DNA of 64,000 bases from Phymatolithon calcareum (Eukaryota > Rhodophyta > Florideophyceae > Hapalidiales), in contig OZ345362.1 in NCBI GenBank assembly GCA_977006965.1, positions 806,001-870,000 of the forward strand, in the 5' to 3' direction. The notes beneath the pieces are model-generated. The model worked only from the letters and a program-made list of their open reading frames with translations. It made no database searches and had not been told where the DNA came from. Numbering within the stretch: the first letter of the stretch is position 1; the number at the start of each line of letters is the position of its first letter. Positions 55,989-64,000 of this stretch are shown piece by piece. The position numbers and the translations under genes were made by a program.

Positions 55989-56397
55989 ACTTGAGATGTA
56001 TGCTGAGAATTTGCTCGGGTGGACAGTGTAGAACCGGTCATGCCAGGGGCCGCCATGGGAATGGCCGGATATGCGTGGTCCAACAATGACAGCTCAGATG
56101 TGTGGGGTTGAGTGAAGAGGTTTACTTGGTCGTTGATCGATGTCGATACTCCATCGTAAACAGTCGATGGATGATACTTGTTGGTCCATGATCGATACCC
56201 TCACCTTCTGAGGTTGGTCGAAGAGCCTAAGTACTATACAGAGACAGCACACTAGATTGAAGATGACCCACCATGGGCAGGTAAGCGGTCACCCATATGG
56301 GGAGGTCAGATAGCTTACCAACTAACACGGCCCACGGTAAGCGACTGAGAATGTATAGACTACTGGCCGGTAAATCTTGCGGCGACGAGGAACGAGA

Positions 56398-57003
56398 AAG
56401 GACAGTAACACTAACGAGACGAAACTCGAATCCGGTACAAGTACAGTCCGCACATGAGGAGCACCTCCACTACAGGCACTTGAGAGGAGCACCGGTATTG
56501 AGCAGTCCTCGACCTCAAAGCCGCATATGACACTGTACCTAGGAAACTGCTCCAGGAACGGATGAGATTGGTCTTACCAAAGGCCATCAGCGACATGTGT
56601 GAAGCATTCCTATTGCCCTCCTGGATCCTCACGGCGGGAGACAGCAACAAGAACTGGTTCATAGTGGACAGAGGCATCCCCCAAGGGTCACCGCTCAGCC
56701 CAAGTCTGTACTACATATTTATGGACGAGTTCGCGGAGCACACAAGCGCTGTTCCGAGCGAGGTACCAGACGTGTCTGCAGTTCTACTGTAGACGACGTG
56801 ATCCTGCTGGCGAAAACCCCGCACGTGCTGCAGCACCTGCTCGATATTTCAACGAAATGGGCCGAAGAGAGGGAATGAGGTGGAACACCAAAAAAGGTAA
56901 GGGCGAGGTGCTGGAGTTGATCGAGACAAAGAAACTCACATTCCGTCTAGCGCAGCAGACCCTTTCGCAGGTACCTGAAGTTTCATACCTCGGGATATCT
57001 CTA
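56398..57003 (+). mobile_element. LINE RT fragment (right arm)
   Basis: Encodes AVLDLKAAYDTVPRKLLQER (motif A, about 56510-56570), DRGIPQGSPLSPSLYYIFMDEF (motif B'; shown here with its core PQGSPLSP) and, after a frameshift at about 56790, VDDVILLAKTP (catalytic motif C), WNTKKGKGEVLE and VSYLGISLR. The 5' part matches the window's first 110 bases. It is a different LINE from the 54095-55988 copy and lies in the opposite orientation. Confidence 0.75.
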
Positions 57004-57074
57004 AGACTGTCGTGAGTATCCAGGAACCGAACGACTTGTTCAGCTCCCTAATGAGACAACGGCAGATGCCGGAC

Positions 57075-57247
57075 GTCCATACAACTTGTCTAGGCAGAAA
57101 CTCCAGGAGGGATGTAGTGCTTTCGGCAAGATGTCTTACAGCTCGCTTGGTCAGAAAATCCGATGGGATGTAGTGACTTCGGCAAGGTGCGCCAACTCTG
57201 CTGGGTCAGAAACTCCGTAAGGATATAGTGACTTCGGCAGGAGTGGT
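57075..57247. repeat. Three 55-56-base tandem repeats (right arm)
   Basis: Mirror of 45268-45440. Confidence 0.8.
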
Positions 57248-57589
57248 CCAGTCCAATGGTACGCAATGGACGGTTGCTCGGCAGTGTGAATGCGTTTCTG
57301 ACTTTCGTCGGAAGAGTAAGTTTATCTTTCGATATCCTTGGGGGTTAGGTTGTGGTTGGTAAAGTTGATAGTGGTGACTTCCTCGAGAAAGACTTCGAGC
57401 ACCGCTTAAGTAGTCTCTACATCACTCCATCTACCTCTGACTGTCTAGCTACATTCTCGCAAGGTATCCGAAGTGTCAGCGCACGACACAATGCGTTTCA
57501 CACCGTTCGTAATCCGCGCCAGTAGACTTTCAAATGTACATCGAGGGTTTTTAAAAAAATCCATTTCCCCCTCCACTACAGTATCCTTC

Positions 57590-57680
57590 TCTGTCCGTGG
57601 CCGTATGGCCATTTCAAAGTTGCCCCAAGCGTCTACAGATGCGATGGTAACCTTTAAAGAGAAACACCCACTTCTTCTTG
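57590..57680 (+). mobile_element. LINE tail relic (ADALVTFK family)
   Basis: A plus-strand frame reads ISKLPQASTDAMVTFK, the family C-terminus, followed by CTTCTTCTTG. It lies just outside the palindrome. No target duplication was identified. Confidence 0.6.
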
Positions 57681-57816
57681 TACAGCGTCCTTCGCTGTTT
57701 CTCTTCATCTTGTACGTTTGAAGCCTGCTTGATCTCCGCACTATCAGCTCAAGAAGTCACACTCGTAAAATGCGCATAGATCATGTCGCTTTTCGAGCGT
57801 CCAGATTCGGTTCTTT

Positions 57817-58041
57817 CTTTCTTTCTTTTATTGCGGGATTTATCAGAGGTGGTAAACAACTCCACATCCTTACGGCTCCAGTAGACTTAACAGATACGAG
57901 TGGTACTTGATGTCACAACAGCTGCCCAAGCTGCACAATGTGCAGACCTTGGGGAAGCTTAACATCTATATCGCTACATAGCCAATCTTCAGTCGCCGTC
58001 CTTCAAAGGGATGCCCCGGGTTGGAAACCATTTAGGACGCT
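57817..58041 (-). mobile_element. SINE-like retroposon, second copy
   Basis: Homologous along its length to 23146-23366, with the same 5' boundary (CCTAAATGGTTTCCAACC on the minus strand) and a tail reading CGCAATAAAAGAAAGAAAG. No clear target duplication, so it is probably older or rearranged. Confidence 0.7.
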
Positions 58042-58325
58042 CACGGTAGCTAGTCATCTCGCTGCCTTCTTTCATCTTCTTCTGTCTTCTCTCCCAGCTT
58101 CCTTGAGCGTTGCGGCACACCACTCAGGGCGGAATCCATGTACTACCATACTACCAGAAGGTGATAGTCTTCTCCCATGGGGAGGCCGGATCACAGCTCT
58201 TGCAAGTTCAAAAAAAACCCTGCACTGTAGCGGGGAAAAATTCCTGACTGAGCTCTTGGTTCCTATCTGTGACGCACAGGTGAACGGGCCGGACCGGTAT
58301 GATAGCCGGCCTGTATCAAATCCGC

Positions 58326-58577
58326 TTAAATTCGCAAGATTTTCTCGAAATCTTGCAACGGCGGGCTTGGGTCTGGCATTTCAAGTGTGGCAAGTTCTCG
58401 ATTCGCCAAGTCCCTGGAGTGCGCGTTCACGATCGCGTCCGCCATTTCCGGCGGGATTACCGTCGGAAGGAGCGCTTTGTGCAGCTTTATCGCTGCGGCC
58501 ACTTGCGCCGGCGCGGGCGCCCGCGCCCGCGCCGGAAACTTGTCTTTTTTCGTTTGTGGTCCGTTCGGTCCGGTCAA
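58326..58577 (-). other. Coding-like fragment, unidentified
   Basis: The minus frame reads AAAIKLHKALLPTVIPPEMAD and on to SPPLQDFEKILRI (given in parts), a normal-looking acidic, helix-compatible protein end preceded by an Ala/Pro/Arg stretch from the GC-rich segment at 58500-58540. There is no ATG start. It might be a remnant of a retroelement Gag or ORF1, or a host exon. I do not recognise it. Confidence 0.25.
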
Positions 58578-59217
58578 ACCCTTCTCTCCGATTCGGTTCT
58601 AGAAGCTCACTTGCAGTTGTGCAACGACGATCGCCTCTGCCTTGCAAGCTTTGCGCATCCATTCTACGCGCATTGCAGCACTTCACACTTTTCAACGAAT
58701 GGATCTGAGTTTTTAACACATCTCATGCTGAGGACATCACATTGGAGCTAAACACAGTCGCTCTCAACAGCGCAGTATGCGGCGCATAATAGCAATACTG
58801 GAGAAGGTTTCGTATCACTGACATATCGAGGTCCATGGCCGTGAGTTCGAGCTAGAGGCAGTTGAACACACTCTTCTAGGTCTGTCGAACCTTAATTCCG
58901 TTTCCGGGTATCCCACTTTGAATTTCTGGTCCCCCGCATTGAATACCCTCCGATGACGGAGCGGTTGCTATCAGCAATTGAGGCAGCAGAAGGTCTTTTT
59001 TACAAGTATGTCTTCGGGAAGTATGCGGAGCATCGAAAAAATCGAATGAGAGTGCTCTGTCGGCTAGATAGTCCGGAGGTGAGGAGGACTCACCAAGCGG
59101 AAAGGTTTGCTTTAAGCCTGTTAAAACGGAAAACGTACCTGGAACAAGCAGAAGAATACCGAGGAATACAGGAGGATATGGCAGAAGTATCGAAGGACAT
59201 TAACTATCTCAGAAACG

Positions 59218-59315
59218 AGGAGCACCTCAGTAAAGTATTGAAAGTTTCAATACTTTGCTGAGGTGCTCCTTACCTTCTTGTGCTTGTTTCAATTTGAAAC
59301 AAGCACAAGAAGGTA
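59218..59315. repeat. Compound double foldback inside a LINE frame
   Basis: Two adjacent inverted repeats. 59218-59243 pairs with 59245-59270 (26 bases, one mismatch, one-base loop). 59271-59292 pairs with 59294-59315 (22 bases, perfect, one-base loop). Compared with sister LINEs, the segment of about 50 bases at 59244-59293 is extra and is a permuted reverse complement of its own flanks. Confidence 0.9.
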
Positions 59316-59385
59316 AAGTGTCAAATAAGCGGCGATTAGAAGATGCAATCCAAGTGTGGCAAAAATGCGAAGAGGATCGCTCAGA

Positions 59386-59648
59386 AGAAGAAGAAGTGTA
59401 AGTTTTTTATTTAAAAGTTACCAACGCATCTGCAGACGCTTGGGGCAACTTTGCGAAGGCCATTGGGCCAAAAACAGGGTCTATCGTTCTTCGAGAGTGG
59501 CCTTGCCCGCCTGATACATGGCAAGTATTTCGTCGAGTGCCCTCCTTGTAAAAGCACTTTCTTCATATGATAGCTTGTCTTTTGATAGGCCTGACTTGAG
59601 ATCTTCGATAGCATCCTTTCCAGTTTGTCCAGTTAGGTCTATGAGCTC
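59386..59648 (-). mobile_element. 5'-truncated LINE tail (ADALVTFK family)
   Basis: 263 bases inserted into the plus-strand LINE, flanked by the perfect 13-base target duplication AGGATCGCTCAGA (59373-59385 and 59649-59661). The minus strand encodes RRALDEILAMYQAGKATLEER and then KLPQASADALVTFK before the (TTC)n tail. It is the clearest copy for defining the family. Confidence 0.9.
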
Positions 59649-60040
59649 AGGATCGCTCAGAGAAAATCCAGATAAACAAGTATAAAAAGTTGTCAGGAGT
59701 GTTACAAATAAGGGACGGGACGACAAGGCTAAGATGCCTAAGACTGATTCTTAACAGAGCTCCGTTGTGAAGGATATCAATCCTCGGTGAGTATTTCGGA
59801 TTCGGTGCTGAAATTGAGCTTATTGCACTCCAACGCATACTCGGGTCTAAGATGATGGACAAAGAGCCTGAATATGAATGCAAAAGACTAACTCGAAGTC
59901 TCATATGAAGAGAAAATCAAGGAAATGTTAGGAAAATAGAATGCGGTAGGTTAGAAGTAATTGAGAAGCTGCCCCGATACTCACAGTGAGGTCTTGGGTG
60001 CTTTTAAAAATAAATCAAGATATATACCCCATGGAATACC

Positions 60041-60838
60041 CGCAATGTGCCCCATTTTTATCGCGAAACCGCACTTAAAGAGATGAGCATTCTTCCACGC
60101 AGGAACATAGAGAATGGGTAGCACACGCCTCTCTACCCTTGCTGCATCTGGAAAATTTGTTTCCTTTACTTTTTCAAAGCGGTCACCAAGGAGTCCTTCC
60201 TAGCAGTATAACTACGGAAGGACTAATCGCGTGCCAAATTTTACCAGCGCGTCAATCCCTACGGAAGCTTGGTGCGTCGGTCCCAAATCGTGCTTGCAAA
60301 TTCCACGGGCTTGCGTGCTGCGGAAAACGCGAACATGATTGGACGATTACCAGAAAACTTCAAGCAGACAAATTTGATGCTTTTTGTACAAGCTCCATGA
60401 TCTTAGGTTTTCCCGAGAGACTTCCGCGGAAGCACTTGATTATGGCTTGTCACCAAGTAGGACAAAAGACAAAGAGAAACGCATGCAGTCGAGATGTGTT
60501 CGTTGAGAAGGTCGTGGGTGGGCGGGGAGAAGAGAAAGGCATACCTCCAAGGCAAGACACGAGCAGGACTGGCGCGGATAAATACCGAGTAAAAGAACTT
60601 GCAACGGGAAGAAATTCGCTGAGCGCGGTGTCGGTCGCACACCTTGAATGCCGTTGCTGGTAGTGTCGGTAAGCAACAACAGTGTCGGTGCTTGAGGGAG
60701 GTCAGCGTACGCGAACAGCCCGGCTGTATCCACCGTCGGCTTCTTCGCTATGCGGTTCACAAGATTTTCAATCATGAAAAGTGAGCTCTTCAAATAGTGA
60801 AAAAGTACTTTATCCGTACTTTCTTCTTGCAGAATTTT
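60041..60838. other. No gene seen
   Basis: A 174-codon open frame at 60139-60663 (+) has no recognisable domain and unremarkable composition; I do not support it as a gene. Confidence 0.35.
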
Positions 60839-61008
60839 ATCTCTCCGTTGAGATCAGAGGTAGGTTTTCTAATTTTGCTGACTATAGCCGTTTTTATGCG
60901 AAATGGAGCCTCTGGGCTCTGAGTTGAGTCCTCGTGGCTCATCAGAAGTGTTGCCCCAAGCGTCTGCAGATGCGTTGGTAACACTATAATAAAAATCTCC
61001 ACTTCTTC
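60839..61008 (+). mobile_element. 5'-truncated LINE tail (ADALVTFK family)
   Basis: About 170 bases ending LPQASADALVTL and a (TTC)n tail, flanked by TTCTTCTTGCAGAATTTT at 60821-60838 and 61009-61026. The first part of that repeat may belong to the tail, so the true duplication is at least GCAGAATTTT. Confidence 0.8.
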
Positions 61009-61244
61009 TTCTTCTTGCAGAATTTTCAATACAATACAATACAAAATCCGTTCTTTCCGCAATCTTACCTTGGAATAGTGTATGTCTCAGTACACTGTCC
61101 CCTATCTTGCGTATCCCGGTAAGTGCGAATTCCCGTTCGGTCGACCTGCCCTGCAAGTATCCTTCGGCTGTTCTGGATCAATCATTGTCTGTTCCGAGGG
61201 AAAATGTGCTATACCAATCTTCCCTCCAGCCTAATGTTAACGAG

Positions 61245-61500
61245 CTCTTAGCAATGTTTCACCCTGTCGATAAGGAAGGACTAGTTGCAAATCTACCACT
61301 GGACAGTGGAGTATTTTTCACCCTCGAGGTGCCGAAGGTGACCAGACGTGGGTTTTTCTAGTCTATTGAATCGTGTTTCACCTACAAAAAAAGGAAACTA
61401 TTCTTTAGACAGAATCCAGTCAAAACCTTTTGGCAGTAGGAAAGTTTCCCCAAGCGTCAGCAGATGCGTTGGTAACTTTTAAATAATAATCTTTCTTCTT
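61245..61500 (+). mobile_element. 5'-truncated LINE tail (ADALVTFK family)
   Basis: Carries FPQASADALVTFK then two stops and TCTTTCTTCTT. Near-matching flanks, CCAGCCTAATGTT (about 61230) and CCAGCCTAAATGTT (about 61502), look like a target duplication with one indel. Its body matches the reverse complement of 7318-7434 (AGACAGAATCC). Confidence 0.65.
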
Positions 61501-61841
61501 CCAGCCTAAATGTTGGCATAATTGTTGCAGACGTCCTCAAAACAGCGTTCCGGTGACCAGGCGCACATCGAAAGTGAATGCTCTATGCTCAAGCCGATTC
61601 GTGTATTGGGTGCTAAATTCCAAGCAAAGTTCACAAATACGAGTTTTAGACTCAAGCAGGTTTCTGGATGCCCTCCGTACGCTATATTTTGACAATGTTT
61701 ATCATTATGCTTTAGCCAGTATCGCTAAAGTACATGAAAACAAGAATGGGCGACGAGTTTTTTTACCGGATACTTTCGAAAAAAGTTTCCGTCGGCGATA
61801 TGGCTTGCATCTGACGTGAGCGCATCGCCTTTGCTGTTTGT

Positions 61842-62128
61842 TTGTTTGTTTATTGCAGGTTATTCGAATTACACAAAGTGTACATTATTCAACATCTAGG
61901 GGTCCTCTAAATGTTCCTGATATGGATCCATTCCTGGTACTCGCGTATCTGCTTCGCGCTAGTACTGCTGCACACCACCCCACGGCGACATCCGTGTGCC
62001 CTTTGCGGAACGTTAATTCAATTCTTGCTTGTGACAGGACTCGAACCGGCGACCTCAACATTCTTGCCTGTATCATACCGAAATATGCGCGCAGGTGCGC
62101 GGATTTGCACTATCCCTCTGGGTCACAA
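61842..62128 (-). mobile_element. tRNA-derived SINE candidate
   Basis: The minus-strand head at 62128-62029 is tRNA-like. A B-box match GGTTCGAGTCC lies in a T-arm position. GTGACCCAGAGGGATAGTGC resembles the 5' part of a Ser/Leu-type tRNA. TTGTGAC at the start can pair perfectly with GTCACAA 100 bases later. The stems between do not form a standard cloverleaf, so I do not call a functional tRNA. The 3' end reads CCTGCAATAAACAAACAAAC, a tail whose TGCAATAAA word is shared with the retroposons at 23146 and 57817. No target duplication was recognised. Confidence 0.5.
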
Positions 62129-62755
62129 AAATTGTCTTCCGTGGTATCTCGATCAGGGCGCGCTGCGAGTCAGCGTTGCTGCAATGAATCACGGTACAGA
62201 TGCGGGGCTAATTTAGGACGCGACCAATCCGGACTCAGGGAGAAAGTGACAAGCAACTCAGAGCGTGCGGTGAAAGCAAAAATCTTTACGCTGTACGTAC
62301 ACGAATATGAAATCGTTCAGTAGCAGGCTAAGTGATTTTTTTAAGCATAGGTCAGGGCGTATTGAAAGCCTATATGGCTGGACGGCAGCAAGTTGAGAAT
62401 CCAGTGCAAATTTGTGCCTGAGTTCAGATGTAGGAGTTTTTCGGAAACGAAGGAAATCGTCATCGATTCGCCATTCCGGTGGTTCGGGAAAATAAAGTGG
62501 AATTGAAAGCAAGAAGAAGGATTGGATTTCTGTTTAATTGAAGCTCCCTTTGTCAATTATCATTGCACCTGAGAGACTTTTCGTTGCGCTAAAGTCCTTC
62601 GCTTACGTTCTCATTAAGTAGTTGTGGACAGTATTAACTGCCATTTCCAGCATTCCTTTTTGAATATCGGAAAGTCGTTGTTTGGGCATTAAGGGCAAGA
62701 AGAACGAGTGTGAGTTAAAATTTACGAACGCATCTGCAGAGAATCGAAAGCAATT

Positions 62756-62832
62756 ACAACAAGAAGAAGAAATGTATATTTTTAATTAAAAGTTACCAAC
62801 GCGTCTGCAGACGCAAGGGGCAACTTTGCCCT
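62756..62832 (-). mobile_element. Short LINE tail (ADALVTFK family)
   Basis: The minus strand reads KLPLASADALVTFN then stop and a (TTC)n tail. Flanking AGCAATT words (about 62750 and 62850) may be a short target duplication. Confidence 0.6.
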
Positions 62833-62869
62833 CGCAAAAAGGCAAGCACCAGCAATTTGAGAGCATAGT

Positions 62870-63010
62870 GTAGCGCCAGGCTCACTAGAACCCGACGTCA
62901 CAGTGGTCCGAGAAGACCGGAGGAGAGAAAAAATGCGGGAGAGACAAAACAAAGAGAGACTGAAATGAGGAAAGAAAAGAGAGAGAGAAAGAGAAACAAA
63001 ACACGAAGAA
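62870..63010. repeat. Dispersed repeat with polypurine tract, second copy
   Basis: GTGTAGCGCCAGGCTC ... AGAACCCGACG followed by GGGAGAGACAAA-type purine-rich sequence, matching 39434-40065. Confidence 0.6.
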
Positions 63011-63357
63011 AGGGAAAAGAGGAGTTACAGAAAACGGCGTCTTGAGGACGCGTGAGATGAATGGTGGAGAAAAGCGAATAAAAGGGAGGGTGCAAAGCGT
63101 TGACAATCAGGGGTCGTGCGCAATCCATTGGTATTGCAATTAATTGCAATTCATAGCAATTCGACCCAAATTGGGTTCTGATGAAGAATTGCAATTCGAA
63201 TTGCTGGTCGGTAGGTTGTACGAAAGGGTATAGTTCAGCAAGAGCAGAGTTGAAGGAAATAACGATCACTTCAAATGTATCATGCGTAGTACGTGGTAAT
63301 TGGTTGTCGGTAGCATCTAATTTTATTATATAACTCGGGCCAGTATAAGCGTTCACC
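63011..63357. other. ATTGCAATT-rich stretch
   Basis: 63133-63215 repeats ATTGCAATT and AGCAATTCG words. The segment AATTGCAATTCGAATTGCTG near 63190 recurs in variant form at the window's last 30 bases. No gene. Confidence 0.45.
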
Positions 63358-63428
63358 GGGGGAGCACTGCACCATTTTGGCCCAAATCAACTAAATAACT
63401 ATCGGGCCAAAATGTTGCCGTGCTCCCC
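63358..63428. repeat. 71-base MITE
   Basis: The terminal inverted repeats GGGGAGCACTGCACCATTTT (left) and GGGGAGCACGGCAACATTTT (right, reversed), each followed by GGCCC, match at 23 of 25 positions around a 20-base AT-rich centre. The sequence resembles the end of the hAT relic at 42268-42321. Confidence 0.75.
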
Positions 63429-63478
63429 TAGTGTTAGGTACGTAAAATTCTACGTACTGTATACAGTTACAACGTTCC

Positions 63479-63564
63479 TGAATTCAACCATCCATGTGCT
63501 CGTTCTATTGTAATGGTCTGCGCAGACCACTACAACAGAACGATCACATGGATGGTTGAATTCA
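63479..63564. repeat. 86-base near-perfect palindrome
   Basis: Symmetric about 63521/63522 (GGTCTGC/GCAGACC). The outer arms start GAATTCAACCATCCATGTG. Three mismatched pairs were noted over 43. No loop is needed. Confidence 0.9.
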
Positions 63565-63634
63565 TTCATCCGTTCAAGTATAACGGTATGGGTGTCTAGA
63601 GTGCCGTTTCTGAAAAGACAGATAGAAGAGTCAA

Positions 63635-63642
63635 TATAAAAA
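63635..63642 (+). promoter_or_regulatory. TATA box candidate
   Basis: TATAAAAA 84 bases upstream of the ATG at 63719, a spacing close to the 89 bases of the EF-hand gene. Confidence 0.4.
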
Positions 63643-63718
63643 GTGAAGTCGTACATTTATCCAAAGCACACTACCAGACCCAGTCGACAACACCTAAACA
63701 AATTTCGCTCTTCCAATC

Positions 63719-63936
63719 ATGGTACTACCTATTCCGAAACCGAAGCCGAAACAAGTTGTACAGCAGCTAATGCAACTCCTTCGCGAACAGCCTCGAGATA
63801 TCCATTCACGTCAATCAACCGCTCTTATTGGGATGATCAAACTGTGAAGGAAGCTATGTCAAGCGTTGTCAACCAGCGTGTTGAACAGGCTATCGCAGAA
63901 GACGAAAGTTTCGTACACCTAGGAGAAGAGGCATGA
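63719..63936 (+). pseudogene. Candidate short gene or retroelement start, frame broken
   Basis: From the ATG at 63719 the frame reads MVLPIPKPKPKQVVQQLMQL and stops after 43 codons. The adjacent frame, without an ATG, reads SYWDDQTVKEAMSSVVNQRV then EQAIAEDESFVHLGEEA and stops at 63936, with convincing protein character. One indel near 63780-63830, or an unseen intron, would link them. I do not recognise the product. Confidence 0.3.
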
Positions 63937-64000
63937 ATAAACAATTAACTTGACTATTGCGGGAAGTATTCAAATTGCAATCCGAATTGCTGACTAACCG

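Larger units (their letters stand above)
44984..57531. repeat. 12.5-kb near-perfect palindrome
   Basis: Paired coordinates sum to 102515 throughout the outer arms; for example 45723-45953 mirrors 56562-56792 and 49000-50103 mirrors 52412-53515. The boundary is exact: GAAAGTCTACTGGCGCG at 44984-45000 mirrors 57515-57531, and pairing stops at the next base outward. In the centre the arms meet at 51138 and 51224 around an 85-base spacer within the tandem array. The few differences seen include four amino-acid changes in the LINE frame, one Val/Ile, one base in a homopolymer and one array monomer. Confidence 0.95.
58944..60040 (+). mobile_element. LINE 3' portion, interrupted
   Basis: The frame from about 58953 (LLSAIEAAEGLFYKYVFGKY ... 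VLCRLDSPEVRRTHQAERFAL) is a sister of 47726-48301. It is broken by the compound foldback at 59218-59315, resumes (KVSNKRRLEDAIQVWQKCEED), is interrupted by the LINE tail at 59386-59648, and continues to about 60040 (TTRLRCLRLI-like and EIELIALQRIL). The 3' part AAGCTGCCCCGATACTCACAG parallels about 48320 in the palindrome. Confidence 0.75.

Noticed and set aside
57817-58041. Target duplication for the second SINE-like copy
   Set aside because: The flanks TTCGG and ACGCTCACGG do not match; no duplication could be supported.
57938-58708. 256-codon open frame on the plus strand
   Set aside because: It begins inside the SINE-like repeat and runs antisense to a more protein-like minus frame across a GC-rich segment.
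60139-60663. 174-codon open frame
   Set aside because: No recognisable motif, no promoter or polyadenylation context, surrounded by LINE debris.
62029-62128. Functional tRNA gene on the minus strand
   Set aside because: The T-loop/B box and a perfect seven-base end pairing are present, but the D, anticodon and T stems do not form a standard cloverleaf and the element has a retroposon tail.
62898-63356. 152-codon frame on the minus strand
   Set aside because: It spans a polypurine tract and an ATTGCAATT repeat, with low-complexity Phe/Leu/Ser sequence and no domain.

Overview
The window is a eukaryotic nuclear region that is rich in transposons and poor in introns. The largest gene, for the 1873-residue CPSF160, is uninterrupted. 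Another gene carries short GT...AG introns of 96-165 bases, and AATAAA signals and TATA boxes sit where they should. Host genes are few and islanded between decayed retrotransposons. A red alga, perhaps a Chondrus-like florideophyte, would fit. This is an inference from architecture and from the Gag and LINE style, not a demonstrated identity.

Layout. 0-7.4 kb: LINE debris and a decayed Ty1/copia element on the minus strand. 7.9-11.2 kb: two secreted SIMPL-domain (DUF541) paralogues on the minus strand. 11.6-19.6 kb: a PIF/Harbinger-type DNA transposon (transposase plus Myb/SANT-like partner). Its left terminal repeat was invaded by a second DNA transposon, 4.05 kb long with 29-base terminal repeats, an AAAT target duplication and a DUF7869-like protein. 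19.6-20.4 kb: a four-exon C2H2 zinc-finger gene with one finger boundary per intron, whose stop codon lies two bases outside the Harbinger terminus. 20.4-25.5 kb: gene-free, with decayed transposon, SINE-like and LINE pieces. 26.4-36.2 kb: the host gene block, holding a membrane-anchored FkbM-methyltransferase-like protein, a Cet1-type mRNA 5'-triphosphatase (capping) and CPSF160 (3'-end cleavage and polyadenylation). The capping and polyadenylation genes are head to head. 36.4-44.9 kb: a foldback transposon with 828-base arms, several LINEs and a hAT relic.

The most striking object is a 12.5-kb near-perfect palindrome at 44984-57531. Each arm holds pieces of two LINEs and one copy of an EF-hand protein gene. 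The two gene copies encode identical proteins and are transcribed away from a central array of 152-base tandem repeats that inverts its orientation in the middle. The arms differ by a few base changes and by one extra repeat monomer. It is either a genuine recent inverted duplication or a haplotype or assembly fold-back, and this needs spanning reads.

57.5-64 kb: LINE and SINE debris with readable target-site duplications, a compound foldback inside a LINE reading frame, a small MITE related to the hAT relic, an 86-base palindrome, and a weak candidate gene start at the right edge. Coding assignments rest on motifs read by eye; no database search was possible.
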